The notes beneath the pieces were generated by a model, which saw only the letters and a list, made by a program, of their open reading frames with translations, was not told the origin of the DNA and did not search any database. Positions 10,180-22,899 of a stretch of DNA of 64,000 nucleotides are shown here, in pieces (the stretch's first letter is position 1; the number at the start of each line of letters is the position of its first letter). Source of the DNA: Odontesthes bonariensis (lineage: Eukaryota > Chordata > Actinopteri > Atheriniformes > Atherinopsidae); assembly GCF_027942865.1 (NCBI RefSeq), contig NC_134510.1, forward strand, positions 37,999,663 through 38,063,662. Reading direction: 5' to 3'. Position numbers and translations under genes: made by a program.

Positions 10180-10620
10180 GATCCTGGGTAATGGGTCACT
10201 CAACAGCTGATCGATTTCTCTCTTATCACCTGTGGCCGCAGAAAGCAGCTGTGCGCAAGGCGGACGGAAAAAACACGCGCAAGCCCCACGCGCACAGCCG
10301 CGTTAAACGCGAGCCTTACCCTGACGCGGCGGCCGCTTCCTCCTCCCGGGGCCGGTGCCTCGATGGCGGGCGGAAAAGTTGACCGACGGGCGGGCGGCGG
10401 CGGGGCAGCGAGGCGGCTGGAGCTGGCGGCGAGACGCTTATTTCCCGACGAATCCAAGCAACTTCCGAGTTTCTCCTCTTTCTCGCAGAGCTCGGACCGA
10501 GGGGAGGAGAAAGAGGAGAAATAACACGACAACTTCCTGGTTTGAGGGCAGCCGCGGAAGTCCCGCCCCAGCTGTCACCTTGAGAAGTTACGCAACGCTT
10601 TGACGCGCCAGCCCCTCTCT
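10180..10620 (-). promoter_or_regulatory. mgat1: CpG island, likely mgat1 promoter and non-coding first exon
   Basis: A CpG- and GC-rich block in AT-rich surroundings. On the minus strand it contains a strong donor, CGTCAGG followed by GTAAGG, with the exon ending at 10321 or 10320. This could pair with the acceptor at 7022-7023 that leads into the MGAT1 coding exon. Short open frames here show no family similarity. The link to mgat1 is inferred from orientation, position and compatible splice sites. Confidence 0.5.
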
Positions 10621-11139
10621 CCGCAGAGCTAATTAAAAGCGGCGACCTCTGATGTCTTTGCGCTCACTTATTGTTTGCTTCCACACACAGCCGCGCGCAG
10701 ACAAGCGCAGGAAGCAGTGGGTTAATGAAGCTAATATATAATGTGTGCAAATCCAATGATTCTAACATTTGGTTTGGACTTTCCCTAATCAGCATGAACC
10801 AGAGACATTTCCTGTTTCTATCGCCACAATTTCATTTCATTTATGTAACAAGGGTTCATTTGGCTTGTGTATAATTCCACAAAATTTTTGTTTTTAATTG
10901 TTTTTATGACATTTATAAGACTAGTCAGGTGGACCTTTGGTTTTCTTTTTCGGTTTCTGTACATTCTTTTATGGGGGAGCAACATCTGTGACAGAAGACA
11001 CGGTCCCACCTAAACTCTTCTTCTTTTTTCTGATGTTCGGTGAGGAAAGGTGGAGGAAAATAAAGACCTTCGATAGAGCAGCGGTGTGTTCTCCATTCGT
11101 TCTAACATTTTTCATGTGCTTTTACATGTTTTTATGTGT

Positions 11140-11275
11140 TTTCATGTGTTTTCATTTGTGCTGCACACCTGAAGACCTGTTTGCAGGAAGAATGGGACAA
11201 AATAACACCTGGTGTCCTCACTGTCAGAACGTCCAGCTCCAGCCTTGGTCCTGAATTGGACTGAGCGGGTATTGA
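11140..11275 (+). mobile_element. LINE/SINE-type 3' tail seeding the adjacent array
   Basis: The motif CCTTGGTCCTGAATTGGA, then GAGCGGGTATTGAAAATGGATG, resembles the usual 3' end of fish retroposons that finish in a GGATG-type microsatellite. It runs without a break into the 22-bp array. Confidence 0.5.
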
Positions 11276-14200
11276 AAATGGATGAATGGTTGGATGAAAA
11301 TGGATGAATGGTTGGATGAAAATGGATGAACGGTTGGATGAAAATGGATGAACGGTTGGTTGGATGAAAATGGATGAACGGTTGGTTGGATGAAAATGGA
11401 TGAACGGTTGGATGGATGAACGGTTGGTTGGATGAAAATGGATGAATGGTTGGATGAAAATGGATGAACGGTTGGTTGGATGAAAATGGATGAATGGATG
11501 GATGAAAATGGATGAACGGTTGGTTGGATGAAAATGGATGAACGGTTGGATGGATGAAAATGGATGAACGGTTGGTTGGATGAAAATGGATGAACGGTTG
11601 GTTGGATGAAAATGGATGAACGGTTGGATGGATGAAAATGGATGAACGGTTGGTTGGATGAAAATGGATGAACGGTTGGATGAAAATGGATGAATGGTTG
11701 GATGAAAATGGATGAACGGTTGGATGAAAATGGATGAACGGTTGGATGAAAATGGATGAACGGTTGGATGGATGAAAATGGATGAACGGTTGGATGAAAA
11801 TGGATGAACGGTTGGTTGGATGAAAATGGATGAACGGTTGGATGAATATGGATGAACGGTTGGATGAAAATGGATGAATGGTTGGATGAAAATGGATGAA
11901 CGGTTGGATGAAAATGGATGAACGGTTGGATGAAAATGGATGAACGGTTGGATGAAAATGGATGAATGGTTGGATGAAAATGGATGAACGGTTGGATGAA
12001 AATGGATGAACGGTTGGATGAAAATGGATGAACGGTTGGATGGATGAAAATGGATGAACGGTTGGTTGGATGAAAATGGATGAACGGTTGGATGAAAATG
12101 GATGAACGGTTGGATGAAAATGGATGAACGGTTGGATGAATATGGATGAATGGTTGGATGAATATGAATGAACGGTTGGATGAATGGTTGGATGAAAATG
12201 GATGAATGGTTGGATGGATGAAAATGGATAAATGGTTGGATGAAAATGGATGAACGGTTGGATGAAAATGGATGAACGGTTGGATGAAAATGGATGAACG
12301 GTTGGATGAAAATGGATGAACGGTTGGATGGATGAATGGTTGGATGAAAATGGATGAACGGTTGGATGAAAATGGATGAACGGTTGGATGAAAATGGATG
12401 AACGGTTGGATGAAAATGGATGAATGGTTGGATGAAAATGGATGAACGGTTGGATGAAAATGGATGAATGGTTGGATGAAAATGGATGAACGGTTGGATG
12501 AAAATGGATGAACGGTTGGGTGGATGAAAATGGATGAACGGTTGGATGAAAATGGATGAATGGTTGGATGGATGAAAATGGATGAACGGTTGGATGAAAA
12601 TGGATGAACGGTTGGTTGGATGAAAATGGATGAACGGTTGGATGAAAATGGATGAACGGTTGGATGAAAATGGATGAACGGTTGGATGGATGAATGGTTG
12701 GATGAAAATGGATGAACGGTTGGATGAAAATGGATGAACGGTTGGATGAATATGAATGAACGGTTGGATGAATGGTTGGATGAAAATGGATGAATGGTTG
12801 GATGGATGAAAATGGATAAATGGTTGGATGAAAATGGATGAACGGTTGGATGAAAATGGATGAACGGTTGGATGAAAATGGATGAACGGTTGGATGAAAA
12901 TGGATGAACGGTTGGATGGATGAATGGTTGGATGAAAATGGATGAACGGTTGGATGAAAATGGATGAACGGTTGGATGAAAATGGATGAACGGTTGGATG
13001 AAAATGGATGAATGGTTGGATGAAAATGGATGAACGGTTGGATGAAAATGGATGAATGGTTGGATGAAAATGGATGAACGGTTGGATGAAAATGGATGAA
13101 CGGTTGGGTGGATGAAAATGGATGAACGGTTGGATGAAAATGGATGAATGGTTGGATGGATGAAAATGGATGAACGGTTGGATGAAAATGGATGAACGGT
13201 TGGTTGGATGAAAATGGATGAACGGTTGGATGAAAATGGATGAACGGTTGGATGGATGAATGGTTGGATGAAAATGGATGAACGGTTGGATGAAAATGGA
13301 TGAACGGTTGGATGAAAATGGATGAATGGTTGGATGAAAATGGATGAACGGTTGGATGAAAATGGATGAACGGTTGGGTGGATGAAAATGGATGAACGGT
13401 TGGATGAAAATGGATGAATGGTTGGATGGATGAAAATGGATGAACGGTTGGATGAAAATGGATGAACGGTTGGGTGGATGAAAATGGATGAACGGTTGGA
13501 TGAAAATGGATGAACGGTTGGTTGGATGAAAATGGATGAACGGTTGGATGAAAATGGATGAACGGTTGGTTGGATGAAAATGGATGAACGGTTGGATGAA
13601 AATGGATGAACGGTTGGTTGGATGAAAATGGATGAACGGTTGGATGAAAATGGATGAACGGTTGGATGGATGAAAATGGATGAACGGTTGGATGAAAATG
13701 GATGAACGGTTGGTTGGATGAAAATGGATGAACGGTTGGATGAAAATGGATGAACGGTTGGTTGGATGAAAATGGATGAACGGTTGGATGAAAATGGATG
13801 AACGGTTGGTTGGATGAAAATGGATGAACGGTTGGATGAAAATGGATGAACGGTTGGATGGATGAAAATGGATGAACGGTTGGATGAAAATGGATGAACG
13901 GTTGGTTGGATGAAAATGGATGAACGGTTGGATGAAAATGGATGAATGGTTGGATGAAAATGGATGAACGGTTGGATGAAAATGGATGAACGGTTGGATG
14001 AAAATGGATGAACGGTTGGATGGATGAAAATGGATGAACGGTTGGTTGGATGAAAATGGATGAACGGTTGGATGAAAATGGATGAACGGTTGGATGGATG
14101 AAAATGGATGAACGGTTGGATGAATATGGATGAATGGTTGGATGAATATGAATGAACGGTTGGATGAATGGTTGGATGAAAATGGATGAATGGTTGGATG

Positions 14201-17200
14201 GATGAAAATGGATAAATGGTTGGATGAAAATGGATGAACGGTTGGATGAAAATGGATGAACGGTTGGATGAAAATGGATGAACGGTTGGATGAAAATGGA
14301 TGAACGGTTGGATGAAAATGGATGAACGGTTGGTTGGATGAAAATGGATGAACGGTTGGATGAATATGGATGAACGGTTGGATGAAAATGGATGAACGGT
14401 TGGATGAAAATGGATGAACGGTTGGATGAAAATGGATGAACGGTTGGATGAAAATGGATGAACGGTTGGATGAAAATGGATGAACGGTTGGATGAAAATG
14501 GATGAATGGTTGGATGAAAATAGATGAACGGTTGGATGAAAATGGATGAACGGTTGGATGAATATGGATGAACGGTTGGATGAAAATGGATGAACGGTTG
14601 GATGAAAATGGATGAACGGTTGGATGAAAATGGATGAACGGTTGGATGAATATGGATGAACGGTTGGATGAAAATGGATGAATGGTTGGATGAAAATAGA
14701 TGAACGGTTGGATGAAAATGGATGAACGGTTGGATGAATATGGATGAACGGTTGGATGAAAATGGATGAACGGTTGGATGAAAATGGATGAACGGTTGGA
14801 TGAAAATGGATGAACGGTTGGATGAATATGGATGAACGGTTGGATGAAAATGGATGAATGGTTGGATGAACGGTTGAATGAAAATGGATGAACGGTTGGA
14901 TGAAAATGGATGAACGGTTGGATGGATGAAAATGGATGAACGGTTGGATGAAAATGGATGAACAGTTGGATGAAAATGGATGAACGGTTGGATGAAAATG
15001 GATGAATGGTTGGATGAACGGTTGGATGAAAATGGATGAACGGTTGGATGAAAATGGATGAACGGTTGGATGGATGAAAATGGATGAACGGTTGGTTGGA
15101 TGAAAATGGATGAACGGTTGGATGAAAATGGATGAACGGTTGGATGAAAATGGATGAACGGTTGGATGAATATGGATGAACGGTTGGATGAAAATGGATG
15201 AACGGTTGGATGAAAATGGATGAACGGTTGGATGAATATGGATGAACGGTTGGATGAAAATGGATGAACGGTTGGATGAAAATGGATGAACGGTTGGATG
15301 AAAATGGATGAACGGTTGGATGAATATGGATGAACGGTTGGATGAAAATGGATGAACGGTTGGATGAAAATGGATGAACGGTTGGATGAATATGGATGAA
15401 CGGTTGGATGAAAATTGATGAACGGTTGGATGAAAATGGATGAACGGTTGGATGAAAATGGATGAACGGTTGGATGAAAATGGATGAACGGTTTGATGGA
15501 TGAAAATGGATGAACGGTTGGATGAAAATGGATGAACGGTTGGTTGGATGAATATGGATGAACGGTTGGATGAAAATGGATGAACGGTTGGATGAAAATG
15601 GATGAACGGTTGGTTGGATGAATATGGATGAACGGTTGGTTGGATGAAAATGGATGAACGGTTGGATGAATATGGATGAACGGTTGGATGAAAATGGATG
15701 AACGGTTGGTTGGATGAATATGGATGAACGGTTGGATGAAAATGGATGAACGGTTGGATGAAAATGGATGAACGGTTGGTTGGATGAATATGGATGAACG
15801 GTTGGATGAAAATGGATGAACGGTTGGTTGGATGAATATGGATGAACGGTTGGATGAAAATGGATGAACGGTTGGATGAAAATGGATGAACGGTTGGTTG
15901 GATGAAAATGGATGAACGGTTGGATGAAAATGGATGAACGGTTGGATGAAAATGGATGAACGGTTGGATGAATATGGATGAATGGTTGGATGAAAATAGA
16001 TGAACGGTTGGATGAAAATGGATGAACGGTTGGATGAATATGGATGAACGGTTGGATGAAAATGGATGAACGGTTGGATGAAAATGGATGAACGGTTGGA
16101 TGAAAATGGATGAACGGTTGGATGAATATGGATGAACGGTTGGATGAAAATGGATGAATGGTTGGATGAACGGTTGGATGAAAATGGATGAACGGTTGGA
16201 TGAAAATGGATGAACGGTTGGTTGGATGAAAATGGATGAACGGTTGGTTGGATGAATATGGATGAATGGTTGGATGAATATGGATGAACGGTTGGATGAA
16301 AATGGATGAACGGTTGGTTGGATGAATATGGATGAACGGTTGGATGAAAATGGATGAACGGTTGGATGAAAATGGATGAACGGTTGGTTGGATGAATATG
16401 GATGAACGGTTGGATGAAAATGGATGAACGGTTGGATGAAAATGGATGAACGGTTGGTTGGATGAAAATGGATGAACGGTTGGATGAAAATGGATGAACG
16501 GTTGGATGAAAATGGATGAACGGTTGGAAGAATATGGATGAATGGTTGGATGAAAATAGATGAACGGTTGGATGAAAATGGATGAACGGTTGGATGAATA
16601 TGGATGAACGGTTGGATGAAAATGGATGAACGGTTGGATGAAAATGGATGAACGGTTGGATGAAAATGGATGAACGGTTGGATGAATATGGATGAACGGT
16701 TGGATGAAAATGGATGAATGGTTGGATGAACGGTTGGATGAAAATGGATGAACGGTTGGATGAAAATGGATGAACGGTTGGATGGATGAAAATGGATGAA
16801 CGGTTGGATGAAAATGGATGAACAGTTGGATGAAAATGGATGAACGGTTGGATGAAAATGGATGAATGGTTGGATGAACGGTTGGATGAAAATGGATGAA
16901 CGGTTGGATGAAAATGGATGAACGGTTGGATGGATGAAAATGGATGAACGGTTGGTTGGATGAAAATGGATGAACGGTTGGATGAAAATGGATGAACGGT
17001 TGGATGAAAATGGATGAACGGTTGGATGAAAATGGATGAACGGTTGGATGAAAATGGATGAACGGTTGGATGAAAATGGATGAACGGTTGGATGAATATG
17101 GATGAACGGTTGGATGAATATGGATGAACGGTTGGATGAAAATGGATGAACGGTTGGATGAAAATGGATGAACGGTTGGATGAAAATGGATGAACGGTTG

Positions 17201-18403
17201 GATGAAAATGGATGAACGGTTTGATGGATGAAAATGGATGAACGGTTGGATGAAAATGGATGAACGGTTGGTTGGATGAATATGGATGAACGGTTGGATG
17301 AAAATGGATGAACGGTTGGATGAAAATGGATGAACGGTTGGTTGGATGAATATGGATGAACGGTTGGTTGGATGAAAATGGATGAACGGTTGGATGAATA
17401 TGGATGAACGGTTGGATGAAAATGGATGAACGGTTGGTTGGATGAATATGGATGAACGGTTGGATGAAAATGGATGAACGGTTGGTTGGATGAATATGGA
17501 TGAACGGTTAGATGAAAATGGATGAACGGTTGGATGAAAATGGATGAACGGTTGGTTGGATGAAAATGGATGAACGGTTGGTTGGATGAATATGGATGAA
17601 TGGTTGGATGAATATGGATGAACGGTTGGATGAAAATGGATGAACGGTTGGTTGGATGAATATGGATGAACGGTTGGATGAAAATGGATGAACGGTTGGA
17701 TGAAAATGGATGAACGGTTGGATGAAAATGGATGAACGGTTGGATGAAAATGGATGAACGGTTGGATGAAAATGGATGAACGGTTGGTTGGATGAAAATG
17801 GATGAACGGTTGGATGAAAATGGATGAACGGTTGGATGAAAATGGATGAACGGTTGGATGGATGAAAATGGATGAATGGTTGGATGAAAATGGATGAACG
17901 GTTGGATGAAAATGGATGAACGGTTGGATGAAAATGGATGAATGGTTGGATGAAAATGGATGAACGGTTGGATGAAAATGGATGAACGGTTGGATGAAAA
18001 TGGATGAATGGTTGGATGAAAATGGATGAACGGTTGGATGAAAATGGATGAATGGTTGGATGAAAATGGATGAACGGTTGGATGAAAATGGATGAACGGT
18101 TGGATGAAAATGGATGAATGGTTGGATGAAAATGGATGAACGGTTGGATGAAAATGGATGAATGGTTGGATGAAAATGGATGAACGGTTGGATGAATATG
18201 GATGAACGGTTGGATGAAAATGGATGAACGGTTGGATGAAAATGGATGAACGGTTGGATGAAAATGGATGAACGGTTGGATGAAAATGGATGAACGGTTG
18301 GATGAAAATGGATGAACGGTTGGATGAAAATGGATGAACGGTTGGATGAAAATGGATGAACGGTTGGATGAAAATGGATGAATGGTTGGATGAAAATGGA
18401 TGA
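11276..18403. repeat. 7.1-kb minisatellite, 22-bp period
   Basis: About 320 copies. The unit is two related halves, GGATGAAAAT and GGATGAACGGTT, with variants that add one or more 4-bp GGTT or GGAT blocks. Longer patterns repeat within the array: the motif with AATATGAATGAACGG occurs near 12163, 12750 and 14147; AACAGTTGG near 14963 and 16822; GGTTTGATGG near 15490 and 17220. The minus strand lacks stop codons in all three frames for about 2,400 codons because the unit contains none in any frame. No start context, domain or complexity supports a protein. Confidence 0.97.
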
Positions 18404-19030
18404 ATCTCGCTGATGAGATAAAACATGAAATTGTATTTTCTTCACTGCAGAATTTAGTGGAAAAAAGTAAAGTACCAGCAAAAATATATTTATATTTGCT
18501 TGTCACTCTTTGCATCTAAAGGGTTTATTTATTATTATTTATGATTTAGTTTATATATTTATGATTTAGTGTGTCTACTACTTAAAGTTACAGCACTATT
18601 AATCCCATTTTTATTTATTCAACTTATATCTGTTTACTTATCACACATCCCCGTCAAAGATGATCACACAGAAAGCCGTTCACAATATTCTTTAAATGAG
18701 GGAAACATCTAAGCCAAAGTGTCCACGGACAGGAGCGTGAACCCAACACTGTCGGCCACTTTGGGTAAAAAGTGTCGTTAATAAACAGCAGCAGCCTAAA
18801 TGAGCTTTATATTTCTTCAGAACATTGCTGATTTAAAGAAACTCTGCTTCTACGCCCCCGTGAGAAAGAATGAATGAAACTATTTGCAATGCAAAAAAAC
18901 TTCCCTAAAGCACGAGCTATTTATTAACTGCAGCCGCAGTAAAAACAGATATTATCACCACGCTCCGCTGAATGTGAACCATGTGTGAGGGAAATAAGAT
19001 GGATCAATGACCTCTGTCTGAAGCTGAACA
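18404..19030. other. Unassigned intergenic sequence
   Basis: AT-rich sequence without a convincing exon, RNA gene or named repeat was seen here. Confidence 0.5.
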
Positions 19031-19033
19031 GAA

Positions 19034-19240
19034 GGCACAAGGTTAAAGTGCTGCGTCAAGTTACGGCCAGATTTCCACACTTTGAAAATGAGTTTTTCTG
19101 GCTAAGGGAGCAGGAAGTGAAGCCAAGTGGGAAAAATCTACAGAAAATCTACAAATAACATTTAGAAAAATAATCATTCTAAGCATTTTGGTTAAGTTTA
19201 GAAAGCACAAAATGCCAAATAAAAAGATGTGAGAGCAGAG
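19034..19240. repeat. Dispersed repeat shared with 36811-36985
   Basis: Both copies contain ACAAGGTTAAAGTGCTG, TTTTTCTGGCTAAGGGAGCA, GGAAGTGAAGCCAAG and CACAAAATGCCAAATAAA in the same order and orientation. No coding capacity or recognised termini were seen. Confidence 0.7.
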
Positions 19241-19947
19241 CAAACCTGATTCAATCCAAAGAGGAAAGATGATCTTTTCATACCAAAAATGAGACAAACT
19301 TGTGCACGAGTGAAATGTGTCACCATGAATATTAATTTCATATTTTTCTTTGATCACTGGGTCCGAAAGGCCTATAACAAAGCCTTTCTTGACTTTTGGA
19401 TGACGCCTTAAAGGGATAGTTTTGTGTTTTGTGAACCTTTGGGTTTCACTTCCCTTTCAGGCTACGTTTCAGAGCCAAATCTAATCGGTTGTTGTGGCAG
19501 ACGAGGACTTGGAAAACCAGCGTTTACTCAACGTTTTTAAATCTGACCCAAAAAAAACCAAACTTTTTTATGGATGACACCTGACAGTTTGTTCAGTGTT
19601 TGTGTTTCAGTTGTTGAATTAATCCATTAAAGGACAAAAGACGACGTGGAGCACCTGCGTTTGTAATGTGGTTATCAGGGATATAACAAAAGATCTGGGA
19701 GTATATAGTTGTAGCAACCTAATTATTTTAAGTAACAAACCTTAAATGCTGGGTTTTTATTCGGAGCAGTTTAATAAGCAGAAATGAATAATCCCTTTAA
19801 TAGAGGATGTTTGTTGGCAGAATTTAACTGAGAGATGAGACACGTGTGGTAACTCCTTCATGACCGTATAAAAAAACAGCTCTGGGATGGAATAATGCAG
19901 CAGGTTGAAGAATGATGACCACTGATTGTGAGACAAAACAAGACTCC

Positions 19948-20401
19948 TTAAAGGGACAGTTCGCCTTTTGACATGAAGCTGTATGACATCCCATATCAGC
20001 AACATCATTTATGAACATCTTCTTACCCCCTGCTGCGTCCTGTGAGCCGAGTTCATGCCGACAGCCGCGCCTGTTACGGTGTTTCCTGCTCGGTCTGCAC
20101 AGCAGGCAGTGATACGAAGGGAGAGAAAATAGGGCCAAGAGACTGTGAGCTCTGACTTTTTCCTGGAGAACCATTTTGTGATGCAAATGTATTACTCTGT
20201 TGAACGCATATTGTTTTGAGAAGCAAAACGCTTTATTTTTCTAGCCCCAGCCAACTAGCCGGACTACCTTCATCAGCACCAAAACGAGGCTGGAACTCTG
20301 CTCACAGGACGCAGCAGGGGGTAAGAAGATGTTCAGAAATGATGTTGCTGATATGGGATGTTACACAGCTTCATGTCAAAAGAGGCGAACTATCCCTTTA
20401 A
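19948..20401. mobile_element. Complete fold-back MITE bounded by TTAA
   Basis: The left end TTAAAGGGACAGTTCGCC and the right end GGCGAACTATCCCTTTAA begin arms of roughly 105 bp that are near-perfect reverse complements, running through the CTTCATGTCAAAAG block to CTGCTGCGTCCTGTGAGC. The spacer between them matches the other family members. TTAA at both ends suggests piggyBac-type mobilisation, but no transposase is present. Related copies are at 351-748, 40744-41034 and 42886-43075. Confidence 0.8.
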
Positions 20402-21070
20402 GCCACCCGTACAGATATAAACCTTTTTCCACATCTCTAGATCCAGAGGTTTGCACTCAGAATTGCTCAGAAATGTCCTGCATCCATCGTCATCCTGATG
20501 GAATTAATGAGGTGATGCTTGGTGCCTGTTTCATCCACACGCTGTTGGAAACTATGACTAAAAAGTTGTTGTTTTTTTGCCTAACCCTCACCCTCAATTC
20601 TCATAGCATGCGCTGACGGCCATTCAAAGTCCCAGAAGACTGTCACATGACTTTGGCAGCCAGATGCAGGCAGTCTGTTGGTGGTTCAAAACCTCCTCCG
20701 TATGAGACTGTTGGAGTCTGAGGATATTAAATGTTTAAAAAATGTTCCTTTTTCCCGTCTGAAAGGCCTACAAACAGCCTTCCAAACCTCATGGCTTCAT
20801 TTCAACTCCAATGCAAACCACCAACTGTTAAACATATAGACATGCATGTCTTATCTATTTATGTCAGGTGGACACCAGCTAAGTTACAGAAGCACCAACT
20901 GTGAGCAACGAGCAGTTCAACAATCAGTCTTTGCTTTGTCCCTGTGGAGAACTGTGTGTGGATTGGTCAAAAAAATAAATAATTCAAACCAACTTGAGAT
21001 GAATCTGAATAAAAAAAAGAACTGTGAAAAGTTAATAAGGCTTAATAAAACTGTATTAATGTAAAAATAT
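20402..21070. other. Unassigned intergenic sequence
   Basis: No exon or RNA gene is supported. The first 15 bases (GCCACCCGTACAGAT) also follow the related MITE copy at 41034, so the shared unit extends slightly past TTAA. Confidence 0.4.
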
Positions 21071-21071
21071 T

Positions 21072-21710
21072 AGGGCTGGGCGAGTTAACTCGTTATTATC
21101 GCATTTAACTTGTTAATTATTTAACGGCGATAAATATTTTATCGCACGTTAACGCAGGTTTTATTATTGTAAAAGTCTGTTGAATGCATCACATTCACAC
21201 AGTTACAGCAAACACCACGAAGCATGGAGGAATAAAATAAAGATAAACTAGCAGGTAACATCACCGTTACAGGTGTGAAGCTAACGGAGCTAACCGGCGC
21301 TACTTCCTGTTTTACTTGTTTCAACATAAAAGCACGTATTTTAAAATAAATGTGTAAAAAAACTCCTGCATTTACAGCCAAGTTGAATTGTCTTCTCAGC
21401 GTAGTAGTTCCAGTCTAAAATATCATTTAAAGGCAAAACACACAACTGATAGCAGCAAGTCATTCAAGGAAACAGACAGTGGAGCGAGGCTTCTACATAA
21501 AAACTACAGAAAGATGCTGATGTTAAAAGTGTGTTTGCACAACAAATGTTATGGCACTTTCATTCATATGGCAGCACATTTAAAATAAAGCTAAATGCTA
21601 AAAGCTATACGCTACTTTTGAATTCATTTTTGGATTCTGCGTACAAATGCGATTAATCGCGATTAATCAGGGAAATCATGTGATTAATTAGATTAAAATA
21701 ATAATAAATA
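21072..21710 (+). mobile_element. hAT-like element with BED-finger fragment (copy 1)
   Basis: The left end AGGGCTGGGCGAGTTAACTC resembles hAT terminal repeats. The right side retains GCGATTAATCGCGATTAATC but lacks the final terminal repeat. The frame at 21388-21588 gives SSQRSSSSLKYHLKAKHT, the second half of a BED-type zinc finger with the H-x4-H pair, followed by a short non-catalytic tail ending MAAHLK. No DDE/RNase H-like domain is present, so it is non-autonomous. Copies 2 and 3 are at 32678-33394 and 43628-44140. Confidence 0.7.
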
Positions 21711-22004
21711 TTCCATCAAAAGAACCCGTCCTGGTTTCTAAATGCTACCAGAATCTAAATTCTCTCATTTTCAGTCACATGTGAAATATATTTCTACTTA
21801 ACTGAACCCGTAACTGCATTAAAGCAGCTTAACACTGATGGAAAAAGTGCAAAGTGGAAAAAATAAGCAACAAATCTTTTAATATTTCCAGCTCATTGCA
21901 GGTTTTTTTTTATTTGCTCTCCTTGAGGTTTTATAGACTTTTGCATCACAGTCTGTAGAATGAGCTTCTGTGCAAAACGTGCAGTAATTAATACAATAAA
22001 ATAC

Positions 22005-22038
22005 AATAATTCCATGTAATGCTTTACATGGAATTATT
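22005..22038. other. Perfect 15-bp hairpin
   Basis: AATAATTCCATGTAA is followed by the loop TGCT and the exact reverse complement. It lies a few hundred bases past the stop of the tentative two-exon minus-strand ORF. Function is unknown. Confidence 0.7.
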
Positions 22039-22208
22039 TCCTGTTACAGTATTGCTCCTACATTCATTTTATCCTTAAAGGGGGGCCGGGGGGCTTGCTG
22101 TTTTTTCCTTTTCTTTGTGTGTGTCACCAGGTTGAAGTCCAGACACTTTGCATCTTGGGAAAGTCCATAAATGTGAGCGTGCATCTTTGGTTCTGAGGCC
22201 TTGGACCG

Positions 22209-22286
22209 TCACTCAGTTCTGTCCTGCGTCACCTCCTGTCCTGGGCTGAGCTCGTCCTGAGAGGACCCGCAGATTTGGCCACTTTC
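22209..22286 (-). CDS. Tentative last exon of unidentified minus-strand gene
   Basis: The acceptor CATTTTACAG precedes 25 codons (ESGQICGSSQDELSPGQEV and so on) and a TGA. It continues the frame of the long GC-rich ORF at 22921-23658 without a break when joined phase 0 to phase 0. No family is recognised. A second frame would also splice through, so the protein assignment is weak. Confidence 0.3.
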   Translation of the reverse strand, partial: ESGQICGSSQDELSPGQEVTQDRTE

Positions 22287-22333
22287 CTGTAAAATGGAGG
22301 CACAGAATGTTTTCACAGGAGCCGGGTCACATC

Positions 22334-22899
22334 TTTACCCTCCTGTTGTCTTATGGATCAAAAGAGACCCACCACCATGTTTAGCTGTAGAAAAAACACC
22401 TTAAACTATCTTTTTCCAACTTGAAATGTTATGACTTTTCCTAAAGGGACCCTATCATTAGAAAAAGTCAAACTTTATTTTTGTTTATGTTTCCATGTGG
22501 GCTGTACACCACTAGGGCACAAAGATTGTCTTATGGGTCATTTTTGACCCGTGAATTATAAAAACATTTAAACACCAGAAAAAGTTCACCGTTTTTTTCT
22601 CTTTCAATATAATTAATTCAGAATTACTTCACATTTATATAACAGCAATAATAAACCTTTATTATGTTAAAGAAAACTGAGAAAACAAGAAAACTGTTGG
22701 ACAGTTAAAAAAACAAAAAGTGTAATCCTGAAAACTGGTGATTGTCTTTTTGTATTGGGTAACAATAAATAAATGATAAAAAAATGTATTGAATTGAGTT
22801 GAATAGATAAATAACAGGTGGTTTCATCATACAAAATAGATTTTGGATTTAAAATTCAATGAAGTTGCTTTATTTTGGGGCTTTGGTAGGGCGGGTTAA
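22334..22899 (-). mobile_element. TTAACCCT-family MITE, inverted, one end truncated
   Basis: Reverse-complement match to the complete element at 41515-42139, including the TTTTTGACCC box, the AATATAATTAATTCAGAA region and the GGGGCTTTGGTAGGGCGGG end. The outer roughly 55 bp of the latter end are missing. It occupies nearly all of the putative intron 22287-22920. Confidence 0.75.

Noticed and set aside
11132-18515. Minus-strand open frames of 2,449 and 2,400 codons
   Set aside because: All three minus frames are open because the 22-bp unit lacks stops in any frame. The translations are simple HPF/SSIFIQP repeats with no start context, and frame-shifting length variants are common. They are repeat by-products.
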